Of a stretch of DNA of 16,939 nucleotides, positions 7,557 to 14,549 are shown piece by piece (positions within the stretch are counted from its first letter, which is position 1; each line of letters begins with the position of its first letter). Below the pieces are notes generated by a model. That model was not told the origin of the DNA and did no database searches. It saw only the letters and a program-made list of their open reading frames with translations. The DNA comes from an uncultured Marvinbryantia sp. (lineage in GTDB: Bacteria; Bacillota; Clostridia; Lachnospirales; Lachnospiraceae). The position numbers were made by a program, and so were the translations under genes. The stretch spans positions 1 through 16,939 of the forward strand of contig CANQJX010000012.1 in the NCBI GenBank assembly GCA_947624335.1, given 5' to 3'.

Positions 7557-7584
7557 TTGTCAATCGGGAAATTTCTGCTATACT
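7557..7584 (+). promoter_or_regulatory. Predicted promoter of typA
   Basis: TTGTCA (7557-7562) and TATACT (7579-7584) with a 16-base spacer lie about 45 bases before the typA ATG. Confidence 0.6.
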
Positions 7585-7630
7585 ATCTAAAGGATTAAGG
7601 CAAAAATATAGAAAGAAGGATTTTACAATT

Positions 7631-9469
7631 ATGAATCAAGAGCAGATCCGCAATATCGCTATCATCGCGCACGTTGATCACGGCAAGACAACGCTGGTGG
7701 ACGAATTGCTCAAACAAAGCGGCGTTTTCCGTGCCAATCAGGAAGTGGCGGAGCGCGTAATGGACTCCAACGACATCGAGCGCGAACGCGGCATTACCAT
7801 TCTCTCCAAAAATACCGCCGTATATTATAAAGACTATAAGATCAACATTGTAGACACGCCGGGGCACGCCGATTTCGGCGGCGAGGTAGAGCGCGTGCTG
7901 AAAATGGTGGACGGCGTGATCCTGGTCGTGGACGCCTTCGAGGGGTCTATGCCTCAGACAAAATTTGTGCTGCGGAAGGCTTTGGATCTGGATCTTCCGG
8001 TGATTGTCTGCATCAATAAAATTGACCGTCCCGAAGCAAGGCCGCAGGAAGTGATCGACGAAATCCTCGAATTGTTTATCGATCTGGACGCTTCCGACGA
8101 GCAGTTGGACTGCCCGTTTATCTATGCTTCGGCAAAATCCGGTTATGCCGTTCTGGAGCTTTCGGACGAGCATCGCGATATGACTCCGCTTTTTGAAACC
8201 ATCATCCATGATATTCCCGCTCCGAAGGGAAATCCGGACGCGCCGCTGCAAATGCTGATCAGCACGATCGACTACAACGAATATGTAGGGCGTATCGGTG
8301 TGGGAAAAGTGGAAAACGGCTCCATCCACGTCAATCAGGAAGTGGCGCTGGTAAACCATCACGAGCCGGATAAACAGAAAAAAGTAAAGATCAGTAAACT
8401 TTATGAATTTGACGGATTAAATAAAGTAGATGTCACAGAAGCCGGCACCGGCTCGATTGTGGCGATCTCCGGCATCGCCGACCTGCACATCGGAGATACC
8501 CTGTGTTCCCCGGAGTATGTGGAAGCCATTCCGTTCCAGAAAATTTCGGAACCGACCATCGCCATGTATTTTATGGTAAATGACAGTCCGCTTGCCGGAC
8601 AGGAGGGAAAGTATGTCACTTCCCGCCATCTGCGCGACCGTCTTTTCCGCGAATTGAATACCGACGTCAGTCTGCGTGTGGAAGAAACAGAAACTACGGA
8701 ATGTTTTAAGGTTTCCGGGCGCGGCGAACTGCATCTGTCCGTTCTGATTGAGAATATGCGCCGCGAAGGTTACGAATTTGCCGTGAGCAAGGCGGAGGTT
8801 CTCTATAAAACAGACGAGCGCGGACGCAAGCTGGAGCCGATGGAGATTGCCTATATCGACGTCCCCGAAGAGTTTTCCGGCCCCGTTATTAATAAACTGG
8901 GCAGCCGCAAAGGAGAACTGCAGGGAATGGGGCAGGCGGGAAGCGGCTATACGCGGCTGGAGTTTTCTATCCCGGCGCGCGGGCTGATCGGTTACCGCGG
9001 AGAATTTCTGACCGACACCAAAGGAAACGGCATTTTAAATACCACTTACGACGGCTACGCCCCTTATAAGGGAGATATCCAGTACCGCAAGCAGGGCTCC
9101 CTGATCGCCTTTGAATCCGGGGAATCGGTCACTTACGGCCTGTTCAGCGCGCAGGAGCGCGGCACGCTCTTTATCGGCCCCGGAGAAAAAGTATATTCCG
9201 GCATGGTAATCGGGCAGAACGGAAAAGCGGAGGATATTGAACTGAATGTGTGCAAGACCAAGCATCTGACAAACACCCGCGCGTCCGGCTCCGACGACGC
9301 CTTAAAGCTGACGCCGCCGAAAGTGTTAAGTCTGGAGCAGGCGCTGGAGTTTATCGATACGGACGAACTTCTGGAAGTGACGCCTCAAAGCCTGCGCATC
9401 CGCAAAAAGATTCTGGACCCGACGATGCGCAAACGCGCCGCTTTTAACAAAAAGAATCAGAGCGTATAG
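7631..9469 (+). CDS. typA: Ribosome-associated translational GTPase TypA/BipA
   Basis: TypA/BipA is an EF-G-like GTPase that binds the 70S ribosome and helps 50S assembly and growth under stress or cold. The 612-residue length is typical. GTPase motifs are complete: AHVDHGKT (13-20), RGIT (53-56), DTPGH (75-79), NKID (129-132) and SAK (167-169). EF-G-like domains III and V follow, and then the TypA-specific C-terminal domain (GYAPYKGDIQYRKQGSLIAF, then the ANTRASGSDDA-type segment read here as TNTRASGSDDA). The ATG at 7631 is preceded by AGAAGGA and gives the usual start MNQEQIRNIAIIAHVDHG; a longer open frame upstream has no family sequence. Its last 13 bases overlap the end of the convergent membrane-protein gene. 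Confidence 0.97.
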   Translation: MNQEQIRNIAIIAHVDHGKTTLVDELLKQSGVFRANQEVAERVMDSNDIERERGITILSKNTAVYYKDYKINIVDTPGHADFGGEVERVLKMVDGVILVVDAFEGSMPQTKFVLRKALDLDLPVIVCINKIDRPEARPQEVIDEILELFIDLDASDEQLDCPFIYASAKSGYAVLELSDEHRDMTPLFETIIHDIPAPKGNPDAPLQMLISTIDYNEYVGRIGVGKVENGSIHVNQEVALVNHHEPDKQKKVKISKLYEFDGLNKVDVTEAGTGSIVAISGIADLHIGDTLCSPEYVEAIPFQKISEPTIAMYFMVNDSPLAGQEGKYVTSRHLRDRLFRELNTDVSLRVEETETTECFKVSGRGELHLSVLIENMRREGYEFAVSKAEVLYKTDERGRKLEPMEIAYIDVPEEFSGPVINKLGSRKGELQGMGQAGSGYTRLEFSIPARGLIGYRGEFLTDTKGNGILNTTYDGYAPYKGDIQYRKQGSLIAFESGESVTYGLFSAQERGTLFIGPGEKVYSGMVIGQNGKAEDIELNVCKTKHLTNTRASGSDDALKLTPPKVLSLEQALEFIDTDELLEVTPQSLRIRKKILDPTMRKRAAFNKKNQSV

Positions 9470-9795
9470 ATGAGAATTCCGATCAGGATGACCAGATTGC
9501 CGAGCAGTTTTCCCTTTGTGCTTTTCTCTTTGAGTACCAGACGGGAAAGAAGCAGGATAAAGGCATAGGTAAAGCAGTCGATCACCGGCCCCAGTTTCAT
9601 CTGGACCCGCGTAAAGCAATATGTATTCAGAATCAGCACGCCAAAATAGATGGCGTACGCCGTCATAACGCGCCAATTCAGATATTCGCCCAAAATATTT
9701 TTGTATTTTTTGCCGGCGCTTTGTTTGAGCAGCAATTGCGAAACAGCGCCAAAGAAAGTGCCGGCTATCATAAACCAGATATACGGATTATTCAT
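9457..9795 (-). CDS. Small four-helix SMR/EamA-type membrane protein, ArnE-like subunit
   Basis: The 112-residue hydrophobic protein has four likely transmembrane segments. It opens with the SMR/EamA pattern (F-x-G-A-V-S-Q-L-L-L-K-Q-S-A, about 14-27) and closes with a KEK...LGNLVILIGILIY segment typical of the fourth helix of drug/metabolite transporters. Size and pattern resemble ArnE, one half of the heterodimer that flips undecaprenyl-phosphate-aminoarabinose; similarity to EmrE-type multidrug pumps is the alternative. Its ATG overlaps the end of the preceding gene by 8 bases and lacks a good ribosome binding site, which suggests translational coupling and a heterodimer. The gene overlaps the 3' end of typA by 13 bases. 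Substrate is not visible from sequence; the glycosyltransferase across the promoter region points to a lipid-linked sugar. Confidence 0.82.
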   Translation of the reverse strand: MNNPYIWFMIAGTFFGAVSQLLLKQSAGKKYKNILGEYLNWRVMTAYAIYFGVLILNTYCFTRVQMKLGPVIDCFTYAFILLLSRLVLKEKSTKGKLLGNLVILIGILIYTL

Positions 9796-10138
9796 ATCTT
9801 TGTACCATCCATACCCCCGTCAGAATCACGAGCATTCCAACGATATTGCGCAGGGAAATTTGTTCCTTAAAAATAAAAAACGCCCAGATCTGCGACCAGA
9901 TCAGGTATACGTTTTTGTTGGCGTACGCCGTAGAGAGCATAAATTTCCCGATCACGCGCTGCCACGCGATCGCGTAAACCACGCAGTTAAGAAACATCAG
10001 GCCCGCAAACAAAAATACGCGCGGTTCCCCGAAGCCGCCCTGATTGTAAGCCATGGCCGCCATCTTGGAGAATACCCCGGTAAAGGAAAACAGCATGATG
10101 TTTAAATGAAGTTGTATATAGTTTTTTATCCGCTCCAT
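9788..10138 (-). CDS. Small four-helix SMR/EamA-type membrane protein, ArnF-like subunit
   Basis: The 116-residue protein has about four hydrophobic segments (near 10-30, 36-57, 65-86 and 95-113). It ends with the drug/metabolite-transporter pattern FFIFKEQISLRNIVGMLVIL, where a Lys-Glu pair precedes the last helix. It is a diverged partner of the next gene, with which it overlaps by 8 bases. Paired small subunits of this kind form antiparallel heterodimers in ArnE/ArnF and in paired SMR pumps. I chose the ATG at 10138 because GGGAGG stands 6 bases before it; the upstream in-frame start at 10174 would lie in the predicted promoter. It is transcribed divergently from the glycosyltransferase gene. 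Flippase activity for a polyprenyl-linked sugar is inference from this context. Confidence 0.8.
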   Translation of the reverse strand: MERIKNYIQLHLNIMLFSFTGVFSKMAAMAYNQGGFGEPRVFLFAGLMFLNCVVYAIAWQRVIGKFMLSTAYANKNVYLIWSQIWAFFIFKEQISLRNIVGMLVILTGVWMVQRYE

Positions 10139-10165
10139 TTCATGCCTCCCGCATAATTTGATATT

Positions 10166-10194
10166 ATTAAACAATTATTTCCCATGTTTGTCAA
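10166..10194 (-). promoter_or_regulatory. Predicted promoter of the flippase-like pair
   Basis: On the minus strand a perfect TTGACA (10189-10194) is followed after 17 bases by TTTAAT (10166-10171), or after 19 bases by TAATAA. The -35 is strong; the -10 choice is uncertain. Confidence 0.55.
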
Positions 10195-10244
10195 GCGTCC
10201 CGCCCGCCGTGCGTTTCCCGCGTTTCCCTCGCTTTTTTCGTTTT

Positions 10245-10273
10245 TTGACATCATCCGCAAAATATAGTATAGT
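10245..10273 (+). promoter_or_regulatory. Promoter of the glycosyltransferase/ATP-grasp operon
   Basis: A perfect TTGACA (10245-10250), a 17-base spacer and TATAGT (10268-10273) lie 32 bases before the ATG. It faces away from the flippase-like promoter, the two -35 boxes being 50 bases apart. Confidence 0.85.
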
Positions 10274-10305
10274 AGTAGCGATAAAATCTGATGAGGTGAA
10301 ACAGT

Positions 10306-11253
10306 ATGTTAGTTTCCGTTGTCGTTCCCTGCTACAATTCCGAACACACAATTGCAGAACTGGTAAAATTAACGATACAGGAATTTGATAAAATGCCGGA
10401 TTATTCGGTAGAATTTGTTCTGGTCAACGACTGTTCCCAGGACGGCACAATGGATGTGATCCGTCGGCTTTGCGAAGAGTATCCGTTCGTAAAGGGGATC
10501 CGGCTCGCGCGCAATTTCGGGCAGCACAACGCGATCATGGCGGGCCTGCACTATACCGGCGGAGAATGGATTGTCGGAATGGACGACGACTTGCAGACGC
10601 ACCCGTCCCAGCTTCCCATTTTGTTAAATAAAATGAAAGAAGGGTACGATCTCGTATACGGCTTTTACCAGGTGCGTAAAAACAGTTTTTTAAAAAATCT
10701 CTCCAGTAAATTTAACGCGGTTACTTCGCGCATTCTTCTGGGGCGTCCCAAAAACATTGTCTCCAGCAATTACTGGGTAATCAACCGTCTGGTACGCGAT
10801 GAAGTGATCCGCTATACCAATTTCAACCCGTATGTAGACGCGATTTTTTACCGTGTCACAAATAACATTGCAAATGTTCCCATCGAACATCACAGGCGGG
10901 AATACGGTTCTTCCAACTACACGTTCCGGAAACTGGTAAAGCTATGGCTTGCTTATCTGAACTTTTCCGCTGTTCCGCTGCGCATCTCCGCTTATCTGGG
11001 CATTTTATTTTCCGGCGCCGGATTTCTGGGCGCTCTGGCAATCCTGATCCGGCAGCTGATCGCGCCAAGCGAACAGCTCGGCTGGGCTTCCATTATGTGC
11101 GCCATGCTGCTGTTTTTCGGGTTTGTGCTGCTGGCGCTGGGCATCATGGGAGAATATCTGGGCAAAATTATTTTAAGCATCAATAATACGCCTCAGTATA
11201 TCATCCGCGAAACGTACAACATTTCTGAACAGGGAGAAAAACCGGACACATGA
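10306..11253 (+). CDS. Polyprenyl-phosphate glycosyltransferase, GtrB/ArnC/DPM1-like (GT2)
   Basis: The 315-residue protein is a family 2 glycosyltransferase of the type that moves a sugar from a nucleotide to undecaprenyl phosphate on the cytoplasmic face. The GT-A domain covers about 1-225: SVVVPCYNSE (4-13), LVNDCSQDGT (39-48), and the metal/nucleotide motif MDDDLQTHP (92-100). The ARNFGQHNAIMAGL segment (68-81) and the RREYGSSNYTFRKL segment are also characteristic. Two C-terminal transmembrane helices (about 227-251 and 260-283) are as in GtrB. GAGGTGA lies 6 bases before the ATG. The stop overlaps the ATG of the ATP-grasp gene (ATGA), so the two are translationally coupled. ArnC-like, dolichyl-phosphate-mannose-synthase-like and GtrB-like activities cannot be told apart from sequence alone; the donor sugar is unknown. 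Confidence 0.92.
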   Translation: MLVSVVVPCYNSEHTIAELVKLTIQEFDKMPDYSVEFVLVNDCSQDGTMDVIRRLCEEYPFVKGIRLARNFGQHNAIMAGLHYTGGEWIVGMDDDLQTHPSQLPILLNKMKEGYDLVYGFYQVRKNSFLKNLSSKFNAVTSRILLGRPKNIVSSNYWVINRLVRDEVIRYTNFNPYVDAIFYRVTNNIANVPIEHHRREYGSSNYTFRKLVKLWLAYLNFSAVPLRISAYLGILFSGAGFLGALAILIRQLIAPSEQLGWASIMCAMLLFFGFVLLALGIMGEYLGKIILSINNTPQYIIRETYNISEQGEKPDT

Positions 11254-12506
11254 AAAAAATAATGATACTGGGAGCCGGCGTTTATCAGCTTCCTCTGATT
11301 GTATGCGCCCGCCGCATGGGGCTGGATACCATCGCAGTCAGCCGTCCCGGAAACTATCCGGGTTTTGAAGCGGCCAACCGGCATTATTTTCTGGATACGA
11401 CGGACGAAGAAGCCGTTCTGGAAGCCGCGCGCGCCGAAAAAATCGACGGCATCGCCACGGCGGGGACGGACGTAGCCGTGCGGACGCTGGGGAGAGTTTG
11501 CCGGGATCTGCATTTACCCGGCCCGTCTTATGATTCCACTTTAAACGTAACCGACAAATACCGCATGAAAAAAGCGTTTGCAAAAGCCGGCGTGATGGCG
11601 GCTAAGTCTTATAAAGCGCAGTCGCCGCAAGAAGTTCTTCAATTGTTTCAAAAATTACAGGACGACGGCGCGCGCGCCGTCATGGTGAAAGCGGTGGACA
11701 GTTCCGGAAGCCGCGGCGTGACGCGGGTCGGTACGCCGCAGGAAGCGCTGCGCGCCTACGAAGAAGCGCGGCGCGTTACCAGCCGTCCCTATGTTTTAGT
11801 GGAAGAATTTATCGAAGGACACGAAATCGGGGTAGACGGTTTTATCTGTGATCAAAAAGTAGCGCTTTTTTTGCCGCATGAAAAATTTGTCCTCGCAAAA
11901 GGCGGCGTTACCATTCCTTCCGGCCACCGGTTCCCTTATGTATGTTCCGAAAAGCTGCTGGAAAATATCCGGCTTCAAATCGAGCGGGCGATCCGCGCGG
12001 TCGGTTTGGATCAGTGCGCCTTTAATTGTGATGTACTGATCCAAGGTGAAGACGCTTATATCCTGGAAATCGGCGGCCGTTCCGGCGCAACCGGCATTCC
12101 GGAGCTGATTTCCATATACTGCGGGTTTTCCTATTATGAAAAGATTCTGGAAAACGCTTTGGGAAATACGCCGGATTTTACCGTGCGCGGGCAAACGCCC
12201 TGCACCTCCCGCCTTTTATTTTCACCGACGGCGGGTACGATCACGAAAATCCGCACAGATATTCTGGATACATTAAAAAAAGACGGCGTCGCCGTCTCCC
12301 TGGACTTTGGGATCGGAGATGCCGTTTCGGAAGTACAAAACGGAGCCGACCGGATCGGGCAGTTTCTTCTCCGCTCCGCGTCGCCGCAGGAACTTGCAGA
12401 AATCTGCCGCCGCGTATACAGCGCTGTCTATGTCGGCCGTACTCCGTTATCTGTTCTCTGGAAGCTTGATGATCCGCCTACAGGATCTGCGGAACAATCT
12501 CGTTAA
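11250..12506 (+). CDS. ATP-grasp domain ligase, substrate unknown
   Basis: The 418-residue protein has the layout of a carboxylate-amine ligase. The N-terminal pre-ATP-grasp Rossmann-like domain starts MKKIMILGAGVYQLPLI. The ATP-grasp domain (about 100-290) has a lysine-containing strand AVMVKAVDSSGSRGV (Lys147), the hinge VEEFIEGHEIGVDGF (184-198) and the metal-binding strand YILEIGGRSG (270-279, Glu273). A C-terminal domain follows that I do not recognise. Such enzymes use ATP to activate a carboxylate as an acyl phosphate and join it to an amine or another nucleophile. Start and stop overlap with the glycosyltransferase gene (ATGA) and AGGGAG lies inside that gene. The context suggests it acts on the same sugar, for example by acylating an amino sugar with an amino acid, but that is inference. 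Its 3' end overlaps the sirtuin gene by 29 bases. Confidence 0.88.
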   Translation: MKKIMILGAGVYQLPLIVCARRMGLDTIAVSRPGNYPGFEAANRHYFLDTTDEEAVLEAARAEKIDGIATAGTDVAVRTLGRVCRDLHLPGPSYDSTLNVTDKYRMKKAFAKAGVMAAKSYKAQSPQEVLQLFQKLQDDGARAVMVKAVDSSGSRGVTRVGTPQEALRAYEEARRVTSRPYVLVEEFIEGHEIGVDGFICDQKVALFLPHEKFVLAKGGVTIPSGHRFPYVCSEKLLENIRLQIERAIRAVGLDQCAFNCDVLIQGEDAYILEIGGRSGATGIPELISIYCGFSYYEKILENALGNTPDFTVRGQTPCTSRLLFSPTAGTITKIRTDILDTLKKDGVAVSLDFGIGDAVSEVQNGADRIGQFLLRSASPQELAEICRRVYSAVYVGRTPLSVLWKLDDPPTGSAEQSR

Positions 12507-13209
12507 GATTTCCGTGTACCACATAATCCGCGTTGACGTCTCCGGGGTCTTCCCGGTTGGTGAGAAGAATCCGTTTGTCCCCGGTGTAATAAGACAGGGT
12601 CTGATCGCAAAAATCGGGATCCAGACGCACGCCCAGCGCTAAAAAGACGTCCGCTTTGGCAATCTCGTTTGCAACCTTTGTCATAATGCCGTTATCGATC
12701 ATTTCCCCGTAAAAACGGATTCCGGGGCGGATCGTTACCATACAGTCTTCGCACAGCGGCACTTTCTTCGCTTCCTTTATGTACTGTTTGGAATATACTT
12801 TGCCGCATCTGGGGCAGCGGTTTTCCTCGATATCTCCGTGCAGCTCCAGCACATTTTTGCAGCCCGCCTTTTTGCACATCCCATAAATTTCTTTGGTAAT
12901 CACCGTTTTTACGATCCCCTCTTTTTCCAGACTGGCAATCGCCTGATATGCCGCGCCCGGCTTCATCTCTTCCGAGAGGATTTCCTTTTTGTAAAACTGA
13001 TAAAACGGCTCTATACGCGTGTTATAAAAAGCGCTGCTGAACATCTCCTCCGGGGAATATCCGTATTCCGCCTCAATGCGGTAAGCGCGTTCTGGGTCGC
13101 GCAGGCTTTTATGTCCGCAGTCCCGCTGCATGCCGCTCCCGCTGAACACCACCAGATATTTGCTCTCATGTACCAGTTTCTTTACAAGATTCATCGTTGT
13201 TTCCGCCAC
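12478..13209 (-). CDS. Divergent sirtuin (SIR2-like) protein
   Basis: The 243-residue protein has the size and order of a bacterial sirtuin: a Rossmann-type start VVFSGSGMQ (20-28), a zinc module with CPRC (132-135) and CEDC (153-156), the catalytic LHG (His124), and late nucleotide-binding segments LGVRLDP (192-198) and LLTNRE (215-220). Key positions differ from the consensus: GAGIS is GSGMQ, the GIPDFR segment is not recognisable, and TQNID is TKEIY (105-109). NAD-dependent deacylase activity is therefore doubtful; another NAD-linked reaction such as ADP-ribosyl transfer, or simple ligand binding, is possible. I prefer a GTG start at 13209, because AAAGGGGTGAT (13214-13224) would then be a near-ideal ribosome binding site. 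The GTG at 13218 lies inside that site. Confidence 0.85.
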   Translation of the reverse strand: MAETTMNLVKKLVHESKYLVVFSGSGMQRDCGHKSLRDPERAYRIEAEYGYSPEEMFSSAFYNTRIEPFYQFYKKEILSEEMKPGAAYQAIASLEKEGIVKTVITKEIYGMCKKAGCKNVLELHGDIEENRCPRCGKVYSKQYIKEAKKVPLCEDCMVTIRPGIRFYGEMIDNGIMTKVANEIAKADVFLALGVRLDPDFCDQTLSYYTGDKRILLTNREDPGDVNADYVVHGNLNEIVPQIL

Positions 13210-13246
13210 TGAAATCACCCCTTTACCGTCAGGTTATCTTATAAAT

Positions 13247-13275
13247 AATGTATCATCATGTAAATTTTTAGTCAA
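13247..13275 (-). promoter_or_regulatory. Predicted promoter of the sirtuin-like gene
   Basis: On the minus strand TTGACT (13270-13275) and TACATT (13247-13252) are 17 bases apart, about 40 bases before the start. The -35 box overlaps the stop codon of the 75-residue gene. Confidence 0.6.
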
Positions 13276-13499
13276 TCTTTTTGAAAAAATTTCCAGGTAA
13301 CTTTGTAGTCGCTTTTTTCCAGGCGGAACAAATCCAGATAATCTTCTTCTGTCAGGGTGTTTTCTCCTGTATTTTCAGTCTCCTCCTGTCCAAACACAAC
13401 GTGAATACAGTCGCGGAAAAGGGTCTGCGGAAAAAGAAGCGAATATGCCAGAGCGGCGGCGAGCACCGCGATACAGCGAATCAGTCCGGGATGTTTCAA
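13272..13499 (-). CDS. Small exported or membrane-anchored protein with TTG start, unknown function
   Basis: I do not recognise this 75-residue protein. Residues about 7-24 are hydrophobic (LIRCIAVLAAALAYSLLF), preceded by basic residues, so it is either a signal peptide or a single membrane anchor. The rest is acidic (about 38-60, rich in Glu, Asp, Thr) and ends with a basic-aromatic tail KVTWKFFQKD. The start codon would be TTG at 13499, with AGGAGG (13510-13515) 10 bases upstream; no ATG is available in frame nearby. It lies 56 bases after the secreted-protein gene and may share its transcript. The ribosome binding site is inside a hairpin. The gene is supported mainly by the good ribosome binding site and the plausible export signal. 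Confidence 0.6.
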   Translation of the reverse strand: MKHPGLIRCIAVLAAALAYSLLFPQTLFRDCIHVVFGQEETENTGENTLTEEDYLDLFRLEKSDYKVTWKFFQKD

Positions 13500-13542
13500 A
13501 GCGGCAAAACCTCCTCATTTTTATCCCTATTATTGCCGCTTT
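13498..13542 (-). promoter_or_regulatory. Hairpin enclosing the ribosome binding site of the 75-residue gene
   Basis: A perfect 10-bp inverted repeat (AAAGCGGCAA at 13498-13507 with TTGCCGCTTT at 13533-13542) has a 25-base loop that holds AGGAGG and most of the spacer. The 3' arm on the minus strand runs into the TTG start codon. There is no U-tract, so it is unlikely to be a simple terminator. Confidence 0.6.
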
Positions 13543-13555
13543 TCTCATTCCGTAA

Positions 13556-14485
13556 TCATTCCTCCACAGGCGAAAGCGTAATCTTTTCGCCGTCAAAATC
13601 GATTTGCGCCCGCTTTTTTTGCGGGAAAAGGACGATGTCCACACCGTACGTTTCGTCGTTAACACTTCCAAATTCGCCGGCGGCGCTGTATACGGCGATC
13701 TGTTGGTTCTCATCCACGCACAGCAGCGCTTCCTCTAAAAAATTCTGCCATTCAAATTCCTTCACCGTTTTATCCGCCGTATCAAAATAGCCGACGCAGG
13801 ACCGGGGCAGGCCCGAACCCCACGAAAATGTAAAATATAATTCTTCTCGGCCGTCTGCATTCTGGTCGGCCGCCGCGAAGGAAGTAACGCCAAACCCGCC
13901 GAAAAATTCTCCCAGCGGATAGATTTTGCCCTCGTAGCGCAAAATGGAACTGCCGGTTTCGCTCCACTTAAAAATCTCAAAGCCATACCGTTCGGCAAAG
14001 CCAACCGGCGTTACATTATAGGGAACGCCCGCTTGGTCTTTTGCAAATGCAAATGCTTCCACGTTGTCCCGCGTGGGATGAAACGGATAAACCCGTAAAA
14101 GGTGAATGTTATCCGGCGCTTCTCGATCCGCCTTTTGCGGATTGCCGCCAAACGCACCCTCCAGCGTGATCTCCTTTTGTTCTATGCTCCCGCCTGCCTC
14201 TACGGTAAACAGCATCGGCGAGCCTTCGGCATCCTTTGCCGTCAGTTCTTTTTCTTTGAGCAATCCCGTCTCAACATCTTCCTGCGATTCCGCCATAACA
14301 TAAAAAGAAGCCGCCTCATCCAGATGACTGCGCACCGTCAGATAGCACTGCATTTTTACCGTATCGCCTTCCACGGAAAAATCGTTAAACGAACATTCGT
14401 ATGTCATGTCCTCCTGCGCAAAGACCGGCAGCGCTGCGATGCAGGCAACCGCCGCCGTAAGTAATGCAATGATCCTTTTTCGCAT
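13556..14485 (-). CDS. Secreted protein of unknown function next to a two-component system
   Basis: The 309-residue protein has a clear signal peptide (MRKRIIALLTAAVACIAALPVFA, cleavage likely near residue 23) and no other membrane segment, so it should be exported. No enzymatic motif is evident. Residues about 207-218 (DQNADGREELYF) look like an FG-GAP/VCBS-type calcium loop with Asp207, Asn209, Asp211 and Glu214, followed by FSWGSG; this suggests a beta-rich, perhaps propeller-like C-terminal part. The middle part (35-115) could be an immunoglobulin-like beta domain. GGGAGGA stands before the ATG at 14485. It lies 64 bases after the response regulator and has its own near-consensus promoter there, so it may be the local target or a partner of the kinase-regulator pair. 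Confidence 0.8.
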   Translation of the reverse strand: MRKRIIALLTAAVACIAALPVFAQEDMTYECSFNDFSVEGDTVKMQCYLTVRSHLDEAASFYVMAESQEDVETGLLKEKELTAKDAEGSPMLFTVEAGGSIEQKEITLEGAFGGNPQKADREAPDNIHLLRVYPFHPTRDNVEAFAFAKDQAGVPYNVTPVGFAERYGFEIFKWSETGSSILRYEGKIYPLGEFFGGFGVTSFAAADQNADGREELYFTFSWGSGLPRSCVGYFDTADKTVKEFEWQNFLEEALLCVDENQQIAVYSAAGEFGSVNDETYGVDIVLFPQKKRAQIDFDGEKITLSPVEE

Positions 14486-14514
14486 AAAATCCTCCCGATT
14501 TCTGTTTTGAAATC

Positions 14515-14544
14515 ATTATACTACTGCGGTCGTCTGTTTGTCAA
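14515..14544 (-). promoter_or_regulatory. Strong sigma-A promoter of the secreted-protein gene
   Basis: On the minus strand a perfect TTGACA (14539-14544) and a perfect TATAAT (14515-14520) are separated by 18 bases. They fill the short gap after the response regulator and give a leader of about 25 bases. Confidence 0.85.
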
Positions 14545-14549
14545 TCGCC

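Noticed and set aside
7595..8362. A 255-codon minus-strand open frame opposite typA
   Set aside because: It is a shadow of the typA GTPase domain and has no independent support.
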